In this document: positions 16,680 through 25,117 of the stretch, piece after piece
Layout: each line of letters opens with the position of its first letter
Position numbering within the stretch: position 1 is the stretch's first letter
Notes under the pieces: generated by a model
Database searches by the model: none
What the model saw: only the letters and a program-made list of their open reading frames with translations
Told to the model about the DNA's origin: nothing
DNA from: JAIBBG01 sp043748015
Lineage (GTDB): Bacteria > Bacteroidota > Bacteroidia > Flavobacteriales_D > Sanyastnellaceae
Direction: 5' to 3'
Assembly (NCBI GenBank): GCA_043748015.1
Contig: JAYTOA010000028.1
Coordinates: 1 to 32,484, forward strand
Length of the DNA stretch: 32,484 nt
Program-made: the position numbers and the translations under genes

Positions 16680-18383
16680 ATGAAGCAATTACCCATTGTA
16701 TTTTTAATCTTTTGTTCCGTCATTTCCAGATCACAGGAAATTACAACGCCACCTACACATTCCAACTTGCGAGCAATGGCAGAGTGGGAAGAAGTGCAAG
16801 CTTTGACAATTTCCTGGACAGCATTTCCTGTCATACTCAAACAAATTGTTGCTGCAGGCAGACTCGAGACACAAGTAATCATTCTCACAGAAGATCCTGC
16901 AGCTACGCAAGATTATCTCATGACAGCCAATACTGGCGGACCCGCGTTTGCAGACATGAACAATGTGACATTGCTTGAAGGGCCGCTCAATTCTATTTGG
17001 ATAAGAGACTACGCTGCAAATCCTGTTTACGGCAATGAAGTAGATTCACTCTTTCTTGTCGATTGGATGTATAACAGACCAAGACCTGACGACGATGCTT
17101 CACCCCTTTTATTTGCTGAACAGCTTGGTCTAGAACTGTATGGCACCATAGAGTCGCCTTATGACATGCGATACACGGGAGGAAATTACATGAGTGATGG
17201 ATTCGGAACTGCTTTCGCATCAGAACTCATTCTTGAAGAAAATGATGGTGCTGGCGATTTCAGCATTTTTTATCCCACACACACTGAAGCGGAAATAGAC
17301 GGAATCATGCACGACTTTATGGGCATCAATACATATGTGAAAATGCCAACGCTACCTTTTGATGGAATTCATCATATTGATATGCACATGAAATTAGTGA
17401 ACGAGGAAACTTTGTTAGTGGGAGAATATCCTACAGGGGTTGCCGATGGTCCACAAATAAATGCCAACATTGAATATGTTTTGAGCAATTTCGAAAGCAA
17501 ATTCGGAACGCCATATAATGTTGTTCGCGTTCCTATGCCACCAAGTACAAGTGGATTATTTCCAGACAATGGAGGTTCGTACAGAACATACAGCAATGCT
17601 GTTTTCGTGAACAATACCATTATGTTTCCCACATACCGCGAAGAATATGATTCCATCGCGTATAGAATCTGGGGTGAAGTTTGCCCGGGTTACACATTGG
17701 TTGGCATTGACTGTGACAACACAGGAAGCAATATTATTTCGCAAAGTGGAGCGATTCATTGCATTACACACACGGTAGGAGTTGAAGATCCCTTGCTCAT
17801 TTCACACCAACCATTGGATGATACATATAATGACATAAACGCATATGAAGTAGTAGCTTATATGAATCATCGCAGCAACATTTTTGCAGCAAGATTGTAT
17901 TGGAAATTATCTACCCAAAACACTTTCACGGAAATAGATATGGTCGCCATTGGTGATAACAACTGGCAAGCAGCAATACCCGCTCAATCAGTTGGAACAA
18001 TCATCAATTATTATGTTGAAGGCGAATCCTATTCAGAAAAAATTCTAACACGACCATTGCCGGCGCCTGCAGCGTTTTGGACGTTTGAAGTCTTGGGTGA
18101 ACCATCTTATACATCAGAAATTGAAGCGGTTTCTTTCGGAAAAGTATTTCCCAATCCTGCAGGAGCAATTACATGTATTGAACTCAATTCGATTCGTCCG
18201 ACAACAGGATCAATTGTTTTGATTGATATGATGGGACGAAAGGTTCAGGACATATTTTCAGGGCATTTGAAATCAGGATTATCAAAATATTTCTTTGATG
18301 CTTCAACGCTAGGTCCAGGAGTTTATCACATTGCTGTGACAACAGAAAAAGGCAGAGACACGATATCTGTTCTGGTAAAATAA
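16680..18383 (+). CDS. Secreted peptidylarginine-deiminase-like enzyme with Ig-like and T9SS type A domains
   Basis: The 567-residue protein has a signal peptide (about 1-19) and a PAD_porph/agmatine deiminase-type guanidino-group hydrolase domain (about 30-370). Catalytic candidates are D110 in WIRDYA, the H232-I-D234 pair in HHIDMHMK, and the nucleophile C361 in AIHCITH, along with GGNYMSDGFGTAF and the YNRPRP block. An Ig-like segment (about 385-475) and a T9SS type A sorting domain (from about 490, FPNPAG through LGPGVYHIAV to ISVLVK) follow. This order and length match what I recall of Porphyromonas gingivalis PPAD, which citrullinates protein arginines outside the cell. Agmatine deiminase is the alternative, but those are normally cytoplasmic and shorter. 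The OlsF-like gene starts 13 nt downstream. Confidence 0.85.
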   Translation: MKQLPIVFLIFCSVISRSQEITTPPTHSNLRAMAEWEEVQALTISWTAFPVILKQIVAAGRLETQVIILTEDPAATQDYLMTANTGGPAFADMNNVTLLEGPLNSIWIRDYAANPVYGNEVDSLFLVDWMYNRPRPDDDASPLLFAEQLGLELYGTIESPYDMRYTGGNYMSDGFGTAFASELILEENDGAGDFSIFYPTHTEAEIDGIMHDFMGINTYVKMPTLPFDGIHHIDMHMKLVNEETLLVGEYPTGVADGPQINANIEYVLSNFESKFGTPYNVVRVPMPPSTSGLFPDNGGSYRTYSNAVFVNNTIMFPTYREEYDSIAYRIWGEVCPGYTLVGIDCDNTGSNIISQSGAIHCITHTVGVEDPLLISHQPLDDTYNDINAYEVVAYMNHRSNIFAARLYWKLSTQNTFTEIDMVAIGDNNWQAAIPAQSVGTIINYYVEGESYSEKILTRPLPAPAAFWTFEVLGEPSYTSEIEAVSFGKVFPNPAGAITCIELNSIRPTTGSIVLIDMMGRKVQDIFSGHLKSGLSKYFFDASTLGPGVYHIAVTTEKGRDTISVLVK

Positions 18384-18395
18384 TTCAGCTACAAT

Positions 18396-20147
18396 TTGAA
18401 AAAGCTCATACCAGAAGAAGCCATTGCCTCTGCGACAAGATTGCCGAAAGACAATCCGATCGTGACCTTGCTTACGCGGGTTGCTCAGATAGATAAGGTG
18501 AATGATTTATACGCGAAAGTCTGCAATTCACCAGGGCTAACTTGCATTGAAGAATTGTATCAGCAATTGGATCTGGAAATAGAACTTGATCCAAAAATGC
18601 TTTCCAATATTCCAAAAGAAGGAGCATTTATCGTTGTTGCCAATCATCCTTTTGGTGCACTCGATGGATTGACATTGCTTTATGCAATTGCAAAAGTTCG
18701 ACCCGACATCAAGGTGATGGCTAATTTTCTATTGCAGAATGTAGAACCCATCAAAGACTATTTCGTTTCTGTCAATCCATTTGAAACACGCAAAGAAGCA
18801 TACTCCAATCTGACCGGATTGAAAGCTGTGATGCAACACATAGAGCAGGGTCATCCGTTGGGATTATTTCCTGCCGGTGAGGTTTCTACTTTTCAAGGAG
18901 ATCTGCGCACGATAGCTGATCGCAAGTGGGCGAACTCGGCCGTGAAAATTTTGCGCAACGCAAATGTTCCGGTTGTTCCTGTATTTTTTGATGGAACCAA
19001 TTCACGTATATTTCATCTGCTTGGATTGATCAATTCCAATTTGCGGACACTTGCGTTGCCATCGGAAATGCTCAAGAAAAAAGGAAAAGTGATACGCATG
19101 AAAATTGGGAAACCCATCATGCCGAAAGACACTGAAATGTTTTCAAACTTAGATCAATACAGCAGATACATAAGAGCCAAGACCTATGCACTTGGAAGTT
19201 CGTTTGATGTTAAGCGCGATTATTTCCGACTTTTCAGAATACAGAAAAAGGCAGATGAAATCATTCCTCCCGTTGAGACTTCTTTGATTGAAAAAGAAAT
19301 CGAAGCCATCGCTGAATTCCGTACGCTGAGTTATGACAACTTCGATTGTTTTGTAGTGAGCAGTGCTTTCATTCCATCCATTCTTCGTGAAATAGGAAGA
19401 CTTCGTGAAGTAACATTTCGCGAAGTGGGTGAAGGCACCAACAAGAGTATTGACCTTGATGAATATGATTTGTATTACAATCATTTAATACTTTGGGACA
19501 GAGAAGCGAAAAAAATCGCCGGTGCTTATCGTGTAGGCAATGGTCACGAGATTATGGAATTGTATGGCCAGCGCGGTTTTTATATCTCTTCATTGTTCAG
19601 GATGGAAAAAGGCATGGACGACATGCTCAAACAATCTGTGGAACTTGGACGATCGTTTATTGTAAAAGAATATCAGCGCCATCGTCTTTCGTTGTTCCTT
19701 TTGTGGAAAGGAATTTTATACTACCTCATTTCGAATTCTCACTTCAGATATATCGTTGGGCCGGTTTCAATCAGCAATCAATACCAGGAAGTTTCAAAAG
19801 AGCTCATCATACAATTTATTACGCGACATTATTACGATCATGATCTCGCCAAATTCGTTGAACCCCGCAACGCCTTTCGTCCAAAAGTGAAAAAAGTTGA
19901 CATGGAAGCGTTGTTGGAATCATCACAGGCAGATGTGAAGAAAATGGATAAGATCATTTCTGAAATCGAACCATCGTCTTTTACAATGCCGATTCTGCTC
20001 AAAAAATATTTGCAGCAGAATGCGAAAATCTTCTCCTTCAATTGCGATCCAAAATTCAACAATGCGTTGGATGGATTGATGTATCTTGATTTGCAGAATC
20101 TACCTCCCGACACTGTCGAAACATTGCAAAGAGAAATGTCGAAGTAG
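18396..20147 (+). CDS. olsF: Bifunctional OlsF-like aminolipid synthase (O-acyltransferase plus N-acyltransferase)
   Basis: The start is a TTG (LKKLIPEEAI); the next in-frame ATG lies at residue 68 and would cut into the domain. The 583-residue product fuses a lysophospholipid-acyltransferase domain with an OlsB-like GNAT-fold N-acyltransferase domain. The first (about 1-260) has the NHPFGALDG block with H84 and D90, FPAGEVS near 155, and VVPVFFDG. The second (about 300-500) has FREVGEGTNKSIDLDEYD, AGAYRVGNG and YISSLFRM. OlsF proteins of Serratia and Flavobacterium are known to make ornithine lipids with both activities in one chain; in Bacteroidota relatives the amino acid may be glycine or another. 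The product is therefore an acylated amino-acid membrane lipid, head group unknown. It lies 13 nt after the deiminase gene. Confidence 0.85.
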   Translation: MKKLIPEEAIASATRLPKDNPIVTLLTRVAQIDKVNDLYAKVCNSPGLTCIEELYQQLDLEIELDPKMLSNIPKEGAFIVVANHPFGALDGLTLLYAIAKVRPDIKVMANFLLQNVEPIKDYFVSVNPFETRKEAYSNLTGLKAVMQHIEQGHPLGLFPAGEVSTFQGDLRTIADRKWANSAVKILRNANVPVVPVFFDGTNSRIFHLLGLINSNLRTLALPSEMLKKKGKVIRMKIGKPIMPKDTEMFSNLDQYSRYIRAKTYALGSSFDVKRDYFRLFRIQKKADEIIPPVETSLIEKEIEAIAEFRTLSYDNFDCFVVSSAFIPSILREIGRLREVTFREVGEGTNKSIDLDEYDLYYNHLILWDREAKKIAGAYRVGNGHEIMELYGQRGFYISSLFRMEKGMDDMLKQSVELGRSFIVKEYQRHRLSLFLLWKGILYYLISNSHFRYIVGPVSISNQYQEVSKELIIQFITRHYYDHDLAKFVEPRNAFRPKVKKVDMEALLESSQADVKKMDKIISEIEPSSFTMPILLKKYLQQNAKIFSFNCDPKFNNALDGLMYLDLQNLPPDTVETLQREMSK

Positions 20148-20224
20148 AATTTCGAAATCACACATTAACGAATTTCTCCACGAAAAAAAGTCAAGCTTAA
20201 AATCCAACTTCATAAATCAAAAAC

Positions 20225-21232
20225 ATGGGTGACAGAAGAAAATTTCTGAAAACAGGGTTACTTGGGAGCGCTGCTGTTGGCTTGGGATTGTATAGTTGCG
20301 GTCCACAACAAGCTCAAGACAAATCAAAAGGTGCAATAAAAACGCCTATTACTTTCAAAGATGGATTGGTTATTTCAACCTGGGATGCGGGCATCACAGC
20401 AAATGAAGCGGCCTGGAAAGCACTTGAATCAGGAGGTAACGCACTCGACATGGCAGAGAAAGGCGTGAACGACACAGAATCAAATTTCAAAAATTTATCG
20501 GTAGGTCTCGGAGGATTACCCGATCGTGAAGGACATACGACACTTGATTCGTGTATCATGAACAGTGATGGAATGGCCGGAAGCGTGATGTTTCTTGAGC
20601 ACATCAAACATCCTGCATCAGTTGCTCGCCGCGTAATGGAAAAAACACCACATGTGCAACTTGTTGGGGAAGGTGCATATGAATTTGCGATTAGCGAAGG
20701 ATTTCCTCACGACGATTTTGTGAGTGAAGAAGCACAACGCGCATGGAAAGAGTGGCTAAAAGAAAGTCAGTACAAACCCATTGTAAATATTGAAAATCAC
20801 GATACGATTGGTTTGCTGACCATGGATCGAAACGGAGATCTCGCAGGTGCATGCACCACAAGCGGACTTGCATATAAAATGCGCGGGCGTGTTGGAGATA
20901 GTCCGATCATTGGTGCGGGGTTGTATGTAGACAATGAAATTGGCGCGGCTACATCCACAGGATTGGGTGAGGCTGTTATTAGAACATGTGGATCTTTCTT
21001 AGTAGTTGAGTTAATGCGCAACGGGGCAACTCCTCAGGAAGCATGTGAAGAAGCTGTAAAACGCATTCAAAAAAGACATGCAAATTTCAAAGATTTCCAG
21101 GTAGGATTTTTAGCCGTAAATAAATCAGGAGAAATTGGCGCATATGCAGTACAGCCGGGATTCAGCTATGCGTTGCATAGAAACAATCAGAACATATTAC
21201 TGAAATCAGGCAGTCTGATTGACGCCAAATAG
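20225..21232 (+). CDS. N4-(beta-N-acetylglucosaminyl)-L-asparaginase-like Ntn hydrolase (glycosylasparaginase)
   Basis: The 335-residue protein starts with a twin-arginine signal (DRRKFLKTGLLG) ending in a lipobox-like YSC (Cys25), so it is likely exported folded and possibly lipidated. The asparaginase 2 fold shows STWDAGITANEAAW, GLGGLPDREG and the autocatalytic cleavage site HDTIGLL, where T194 becomes the N-terminal nucleophile of the beta subunit. GRVGDSPIIGAGLYVD and STGLGEAVIR complete the active site. Glycosylasparaginase hydrolyses the GlcNAc-Asn bond of deglycosylated glycopeptides; the Flavobacterium (Elizabethkingia) enzyme is the classical bacterial example. It suggests use of host or algal glycoproteins, although no other N-glycan genes lie nearby. 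Confidence 0.93.
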   Translation: MGDRRKFLKTGLLGSAAVGLGLYSCGPQQAQDKSKGAIKTPITFKDGLVISTWDAGITANEAAWKALESGGNALDMAEKGVNDTESNFKNLSVGLGGLPDREGHTTLDSCIMNSDGMAGSVMFLEHIKHPASVARRVMEKTPHVQLVGEGAYEFAISEGFPHDDFVSEEAQRAWKEWLKESQYKPIVNIENHDTIGLLTMDRNGDLAGACTTSGLAYKMRGRVGDSPIIGAGLYVDNEIGAATSTGLGEAVIRTCGSFLVVELMRNGATPQEACEEAVKRIQKRHANFKDFQVGFLAVNKSGEIGAYAVQPGFSYALHRNNQNILLKSGSLIDAK

Positions 21233-21257
21233 CGCGGAATTCAAGATTATGATGTGA

Positions 21258-21590
21258 CTAAGACGCGAGCGCGCTCTTTACTTCATTGATAATTGTGGCA
21301 GGTCCGCCAAAATGTTCAATGATTTTCACATGAGATAATTCTGATGAAACGAGTTTTTGAATCTCTGCGCGATCACGAGGATCAACTCCACCACCGATGA
21401 TAATGACATCCAATGGATTCATTCGAATATAGTCAATTGCCTCTGGAAGTACTGTAAAACCCGCAGAAGTGAAGTCACCACGCGTCAATAAATCCTGTAC
21501 ATTTTGTATGATGTAATCGTGCTTTCCGTACACCACAACATGCTTCTTCACACTAATGCTCACATGTTGATCTTGAAAATTTTCTTCCAT
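21258..21590 (-). CDS. Small receiver-like protein lacking the phospho-acceptor
   Basis: This 110-residue protein shows an alternating beta/alpha pattern reminiscent of a CheY receiver: HVVVYGKHDYIIQNVQDLL, then FTVLPEAIDYIRMNPLDVIIIGGGVDPRDRAE. The position expected to hold the phospho-acceptor Asp (after the hydrophobic strand DVIII) is Gly, and the invariant Lys is not obvious. It may therefore be a pseudo-receiver or a small Rossmann-like protein. It has no signal peptide. It ends 25 nt from the glycosylasparaginase stop (convergent) and is divergent from the UbiA gene. A degenerate -7-like TACTTTTA lies on the minus strand at 21614-21621. I cannot name a family. Confidence 0.65.
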   Translation of the reverse strand: MEENFQDQHVSISVKKHVVVYGKHDYIIQNVQDLLTRGDFTSAGFTVLPEAIDYIRMNPLDVIIIGGGVDPRDRAEIQKLVSSELSHVKIIEHFGGPATIINEVKSALAS

Positions 21591-21654
21591 ATCCCTAACT
21601 CTTGGGTGCTAATTTAAAAGTACTTGCCATCTTTGCCACCAAACATTTCAACAA

Positions 21655-22599
21655 TTGAACGCTTTTCGCAACATCATATTACTCACAAGACCTGTAAATC
21701 TGCTCATTGTGCTGCTCACCATGTGCGTTGTCCGATTTGGTGTGATGTCGGATATTCTTGACTCAGCAAGCGTTGGGATGAAATTCCAACTCTCCAACAC
21801 GGAATTTGTGCTTTTGCTTTTCGTCGCAATTGCACTCACAGCGGCAGGCAATGTCATCAATGATTATTTTGATCAGAAAGTTGATAGAATTAACAAGCCC
21901 GATGAAGTAATCGTTGGCAAGACAGTAAAAAGGCGCGTCGCCATCGTCATGCATCAGGTGCTGAATTTTCTGGCGATCATGTTCTCAACGATTCTCAGTT
22001 TCAAAACTTCTTATTGGTGGCCGATGCTATTAACCATTTTCATCGCCACCATTCTTTGGTGGTATTCACCGGTTTTCAAAAAAAAAGTCTTCATTGGCAA
22101 CTTCATTGTTGCATTGTGCACAGCCAGTGTGCCCATCTGGACTGCTATATATGAAATTGATGCATTGCAGAATTATTACGCTGACATGCTTATAAAGTCC
22201 GAAGTGTTCTTCAAGAAACTGTGGATAGTCATCCTCATCATTTCCGCATTTGCCTTCTTGCTCACATTGATACGCGAGGCGATCAAAGACATGCAGGATA
22301 TGCAAGGAGACATACTCGGAGAGTACAACACGCTTCCGATTGCGTATGGAGTTGCAAAAACAAAAGTTTACGTTTTTGTGTTGATGTTTCTTTTTATGCT
22401 GGGAATTTTCTTCGCTGCATCGCACATGCAAACCGTAACGAATCAAGCGATGCTATCCGCATCTCTAATAATACCGGCTATTTTCACGTCTTGGAAAATT
22501 CGCAAAGCTGAGACCTCTGTGGACTTTTCTGCATGCAGCCGATACATCAAATTGATTGTCGTGATCGGATTACTGATGCTCACCATCATTCCGTGGTGA
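21655..22599 (+). CDS. UbiA-family prenyltransferase (geranylgeranylglycerol-phosphate-type)
   Basis: The start is TTG (LNAFRNIILLTRPVN); the first in-frame ATG is at residue 23, inside the first membrane helix, so TTG is preferred. The 314-residue integral membrane protein has about eight helices and both UbiA Asp-rich motifs: NDYFDQKVDRINKP (D70, D73, D77) and the second motif KDMQDMQGD (D212, D215, D219). It transfers an isoprenoid chain to an acceptor. Bacteroidota proteins of this type are commonly annotated as geranylgeranylglycerol-phosphate geranylgeranyltransferase, but menaquinone, heme or other prenylations are possible. It ends only 5 nt from the stop of the convergent MFS gene. 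Confidence 0.88.
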   Translation: MNAFRNIILLTRPVNLLIVLLTMCVVRFGVMSDILDSASVGMKFQLSNTEFVLLLFVAIALTAAGNVINDYFDQKVDRINKPDEVIVGKTVKRRVAIVMHQVLNFLAIMFSTILSFKTSYWWPMLLTIFIATILWWYSPVFKKKVFIGNFIVALCTASVPIWTAIYEIDALQNYYADMLIKSEVFFKKLWIVILIISAFAFLLTLIREAIKDMQDMQGDILGEYNTLPIAYGVAKTKVYVFVLMFLFMLGIFFAASHMQTVTNQAMLSASLIIPAIFTSWKIRKAETSVDFSACSRYIKLIVVIGLLMLTIIPW

Positions 22600-22604
22600 T
22601 AAGA

Positions 22605-23960
22605 TCAGACGCGAAAAAATTCTCCTTCAATTTCCCTTTCTTTTTTCGGAACAAAGAATATCAAAATCAAACCGAGAATGAAAAAAGTAATCAAGGCGAG
22701 CAATGAAGTTCGCATACTTCCGAATGCACCTTCTATGAAACCAAACGATAACAGTCCAATGATGAGACCTGCTTTTTCCGTCACATCATAGAAACTGAAA
22801 TAAGAGGCGGTGTCTTCTGTCTCGGGCAGAAACTTCGAATATGTGCTACGAGCCAGAGATTGCGTGCCTCCCATGATGAATCCAATGAGTCCCGCAGCGA
22901 TGTAGAATTCAACCGGTGTATGCACAACAGCATAAGCAAAAATGCAAACCCCCGACCAGATAAGCAGCGCGATTTTCAGCGTATTGAGATTACCGAATTT
23001 TCTGCTGCAATAGGAAAACGTCATCGCGCCGGGAATGGCGATTAATTGCACCAGTAGCACAGCAACAATGAGTTGCCCATCTTCCAGGCCAATAGCGACC
23101 ATTCCGTTTTCATCAATGCGTGTTACTTCTTTTGTTCCAAAAAGCGATGCCATCTGCATGATGGTTTGCACACCCATTGAAAAAACAAAAAACGTCACGA
23201 GATAACTTTTCAGTCTTGCGGTTTTCCGCATTTCACGCCAAACACCTTTTAGTTCTCTGAATCCTTTGCCAATGATTGCAGTATCGAAGCGCGTAGCTAA
23301 TTTCTTTTCCTTCAAGTGATAAAAAGTATAATGCGCAAAACCAATCCACCATACACCAACAGTCACGAAACACCAACGTGCAGAAATATCAAATCCTTTT
23401 ATCATAACCATATTGATTAAAAGCAAAATGATACTTCCTGTATACCCAAACGCGAAACCTTTCGCACTCAATTTATCTTGTTCTTCGGGTGGTGCAAGTT
23501 GTGGAAGGAAAGAATTAGCAAATGCGTAGCTACACCAGAATCCAACACACGCAAGCACGATACTGAGCATACTCCACTCGAGGTGATGCACATCGAAAAA
23601 ATAAAGTGACATGCAAGACAATGCGCCCAGGTAACAAAACATGCGCATGAAGAATTTTTTACGTCCGAGATAATCTGCAACGCCAGCTAAGGTCGGGCTG
23701 AGAATGCAAACGATGAACATACCTAAAGCCAGCGCATATGAAAGCACTTCCGTATTTTTTAAGACATGGCCAAAAAACAAAACAGAATCTCCTGCTGCAC
23801 CGTCTTCATCACCACGTGTTACAGCGCTGTAGAAAATCGGAAATATCGCGGTTCCTATAACCAGGTTGTAAGTGGAATTCGCCCAATCATACATCGCCCA
23901 GGCGTTATGTTCCTTTCTTGTAACAGGATGTTCAATTTCATCCAATTGATTTGCTTGCAT
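22605..23960 (-). CDS. MFS transporter of the UMF1 / Atg22-like family
   Basis: The 451-residue protein has about 12 membrane helices and the Atg22-like opening HNAWAMYDWANSTYNLVIGTAIFP. It also has the MFS loop GVADYLGRKKFFM and a second-half motif GFIMGGTQSLARSTYSKFLPE. I choose ATG at 23958-23960; a TTG immediately precedes it. UMF1 proteins are named after yeast Atg22, a vacuolar amino-acid effluxer; the substrate of bacterial members is generally unknown. A TATGTTCG box lies 4 nt upstream of the TTG/ATG pair, suggesting a leaderless or very short-leader transcript. Confidence 0.9.
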   Translation of the reverse strand: MQANQLDEIEHPVTRKEHNAWAMYDWANSTYNLVIGTAIFPIFYSAVTRGDEDGAAGDSVLFFGHVLKNTEVLSYALALGMFIVCILSPTLAGVADYLGRKKFFMRMFCYLGALSCMSLYFFDVHHLEWSMLSIVLACVGFWCSYAFANSFLPQLAPPEEQDKLSAKGFAFGYTGSIILLLINMVMIKGFDISARWCFVTVGVWWIGFAHYTFYHLKEKKLATRFDTAIIGKGFRELKGVWREMRKTARLKSYLVTFFVFSMGVQTIMQMASLFGTKEVTRIDENGMVAIGLEDGQLIVAVLLVQLIAIPGAMTFSYCSRKFGNLNTLKIALLIWSGVCIFAYAVVHTPVEFYIAAGLIGFIMGGTQSLARSTYSKFLPETEDTASYFSFYDVTEKAGLIIGLLSFGFIEGAFGSMRTSLLALITFFILGLILIFFVPKKEREIEGEFFRV

Positions 23961-23964
23961 CAAG

Positions 23965-23972
23965 CGAACATA
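23965..23972 (-). promoter_or_regulatory. Candidate -7 box for the MFS transporter gene
   Basis: On the minus strand this reads TATGTTCG, matching TAnnTTTG except for C at the seventh position, the same variant seen ahead of other genes here. It ends only a few bases before the TTG-ATG start pair, implying a leaderless transcript if used. No clear -33 element was found. Confidence 0.4.
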
Positions 23973-23996
23973 CTAAGAAGGCATCCACAAATTAAA

Positions 23997-25022
23997 TTAT
24001 TTCTTTTTCAACTTCTGGCCAAAACCATATCCAAAATGTGCAGAGAAATAACCTTTCCCGGTATTCTTATTACTGCCCGTGGAGAAATATGGCAATGTCG
24101 CTATTTCAGCTCCGAAAAAGAACACATTCAAGAAACTCGCATTAGGTCGTGAAATGAAATAATCCGCCCCCATACGGATCCCCATTTTTTTATTGAAGGA
24201 GACCTTATTATTAATGCTGTCATTGGTACTCAACTGCACTGTATTGGTCTCTATATTGGTATCTATCGGTGAATCATACTCAAGCCTTCTGTTATGCATA
24301 TAAATGTCAGATGAATGTGACGTGTTAGCTGCAACCAGAAAATAAGCCTTCAGCAGTGTGCCAAAAGCCAGAGTATTCCCGTCAAGCTCAACTCCATAAG
24401 ATTGTTCACGAGTGAATGCCAATCCTCCGAGCACATTTCCCAGACTCGCATTCATGCAATAGAAATCGTGAGATTCATTATATGCCGACTGATTAATCGT
24501 AATTAAATCCACCTGATAGGAATTTGGAGATCTGTAATAATCATATCCACCAACCACCTGAACACCATTTCGTAAGGTTCGAGGAATCTCAGCAACATAG
24601 GCAACATTGCCTGAACCACCTACCTGCGTTTTGCGTGTCTTGGTTGATTCTTTACTAAATAAAGAATATCCGATTTTCAATGTTGTCTGTATGGTTGAAG
24701 CAGTTTGCTCAGCGAGGGCTTCAGGCCTTTCTCTTCCCATATCCGTTTTCGTGTGATACGGAATAGAGAGTCTGGCCTGAATATCCAATTTATCATTAGG
24801 TCTTGAAATAAATTCAAACCGATTCGTTATTGCCACATCGCCGCCAACAACAAAACCAGGCGACAATGCCATAAACATCCATTTCGGCGCATATCCGGGG
24901 TCATCCCAGTTGATGACGAGTTTGTGCTTGTCACCACTTTCTCCGACAAGTTCAATTTCTTTTTGTGCATGTGTGATAAGCGTAATTGATAGTAGCGGCA
25001 ACAGCAAATAAAATTTCATCAT
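23997..25022 (-). CDS. Outer-membrane-like protein of unknown function
   Basis: The 341-residue product has a signal peptide (about 1-19, ending THAQ), with two adjacent ATG codons as possible starts. The mature part alternates polar and hydrophobic residues in many short strands with aromatic girdles (for example TLKIGYSLF, TLLKAYFLVA, and the end GYFSAHFGYGFGQKL). This fits an outer-membrane beta barrel, although the final residues are basic rather than aromatic. It is in the same direction as the MFS gene, 36 nt before it, but separated by a promoter candidate. I cannot assign a family or substrate. Confidence 0.75.
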   Translation of the reverse strand: MMKFYLLLPLLSITLITHAQKEIELVGESGDKHKLVINWDDPGYAPKWMFMALSPGFVVGGDVAITNRFEFISRPNDKLDIQARLSIPYHTKTDMGRERPEALAEQTASTIQTTLKIGYSLFSKESTKTRKTQVGGSGNVAYVAEIPRTLRNGVQVVGGYDYYRSPNSYQVDLITINQSAYNESHDFYCMNASLGNVLGGLAFTREQSYGVELDGNTLAFGTLLKAYFLVAANTSHSSDIYMHNRRLEYDSPIDTNIETNTVQLSTNDSINNKVSFNKKMGIRMGADYFISRPNASFLNVFFFGAEIATLPYFSTGSNKNTGKGYFSAHFGYGFGQKLKKK

Positions 25023-25105
25023 GATTTTTTTATGAGGAATTAATGGCTACAATAATACCACAATCATGTCAAAACCAATAAGGTTACGAAATTTTTCCAC
25101 CTACT

Positions 25106-25113
25106 TATATTCG
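25106..25113 (+). promoter_or_regulatory. Candidate -7 box for the L-2-hydroxyglutarate oxidase gene
   Basis: TATATTCG fits the TAnnTTCG variant and ends 4 nt before the TTG start codon at 25118. If it is the promoter, transcription begins at or within a base or two of the TTG, giving a leaderless mRNA. No obvious -33 TTG stands at the expected distance. Confidence 0.4.
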
Positions 25114-25117
25114 CTGC

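Noticed and set aside
22597..22607. Stop codons of the convergent UbiA and MFS genes only 5 nt apart as a special overlap device
   Set aside because: Close convergent ends are common in compact genomes, and no terminator or other structure marks this one as unusual.
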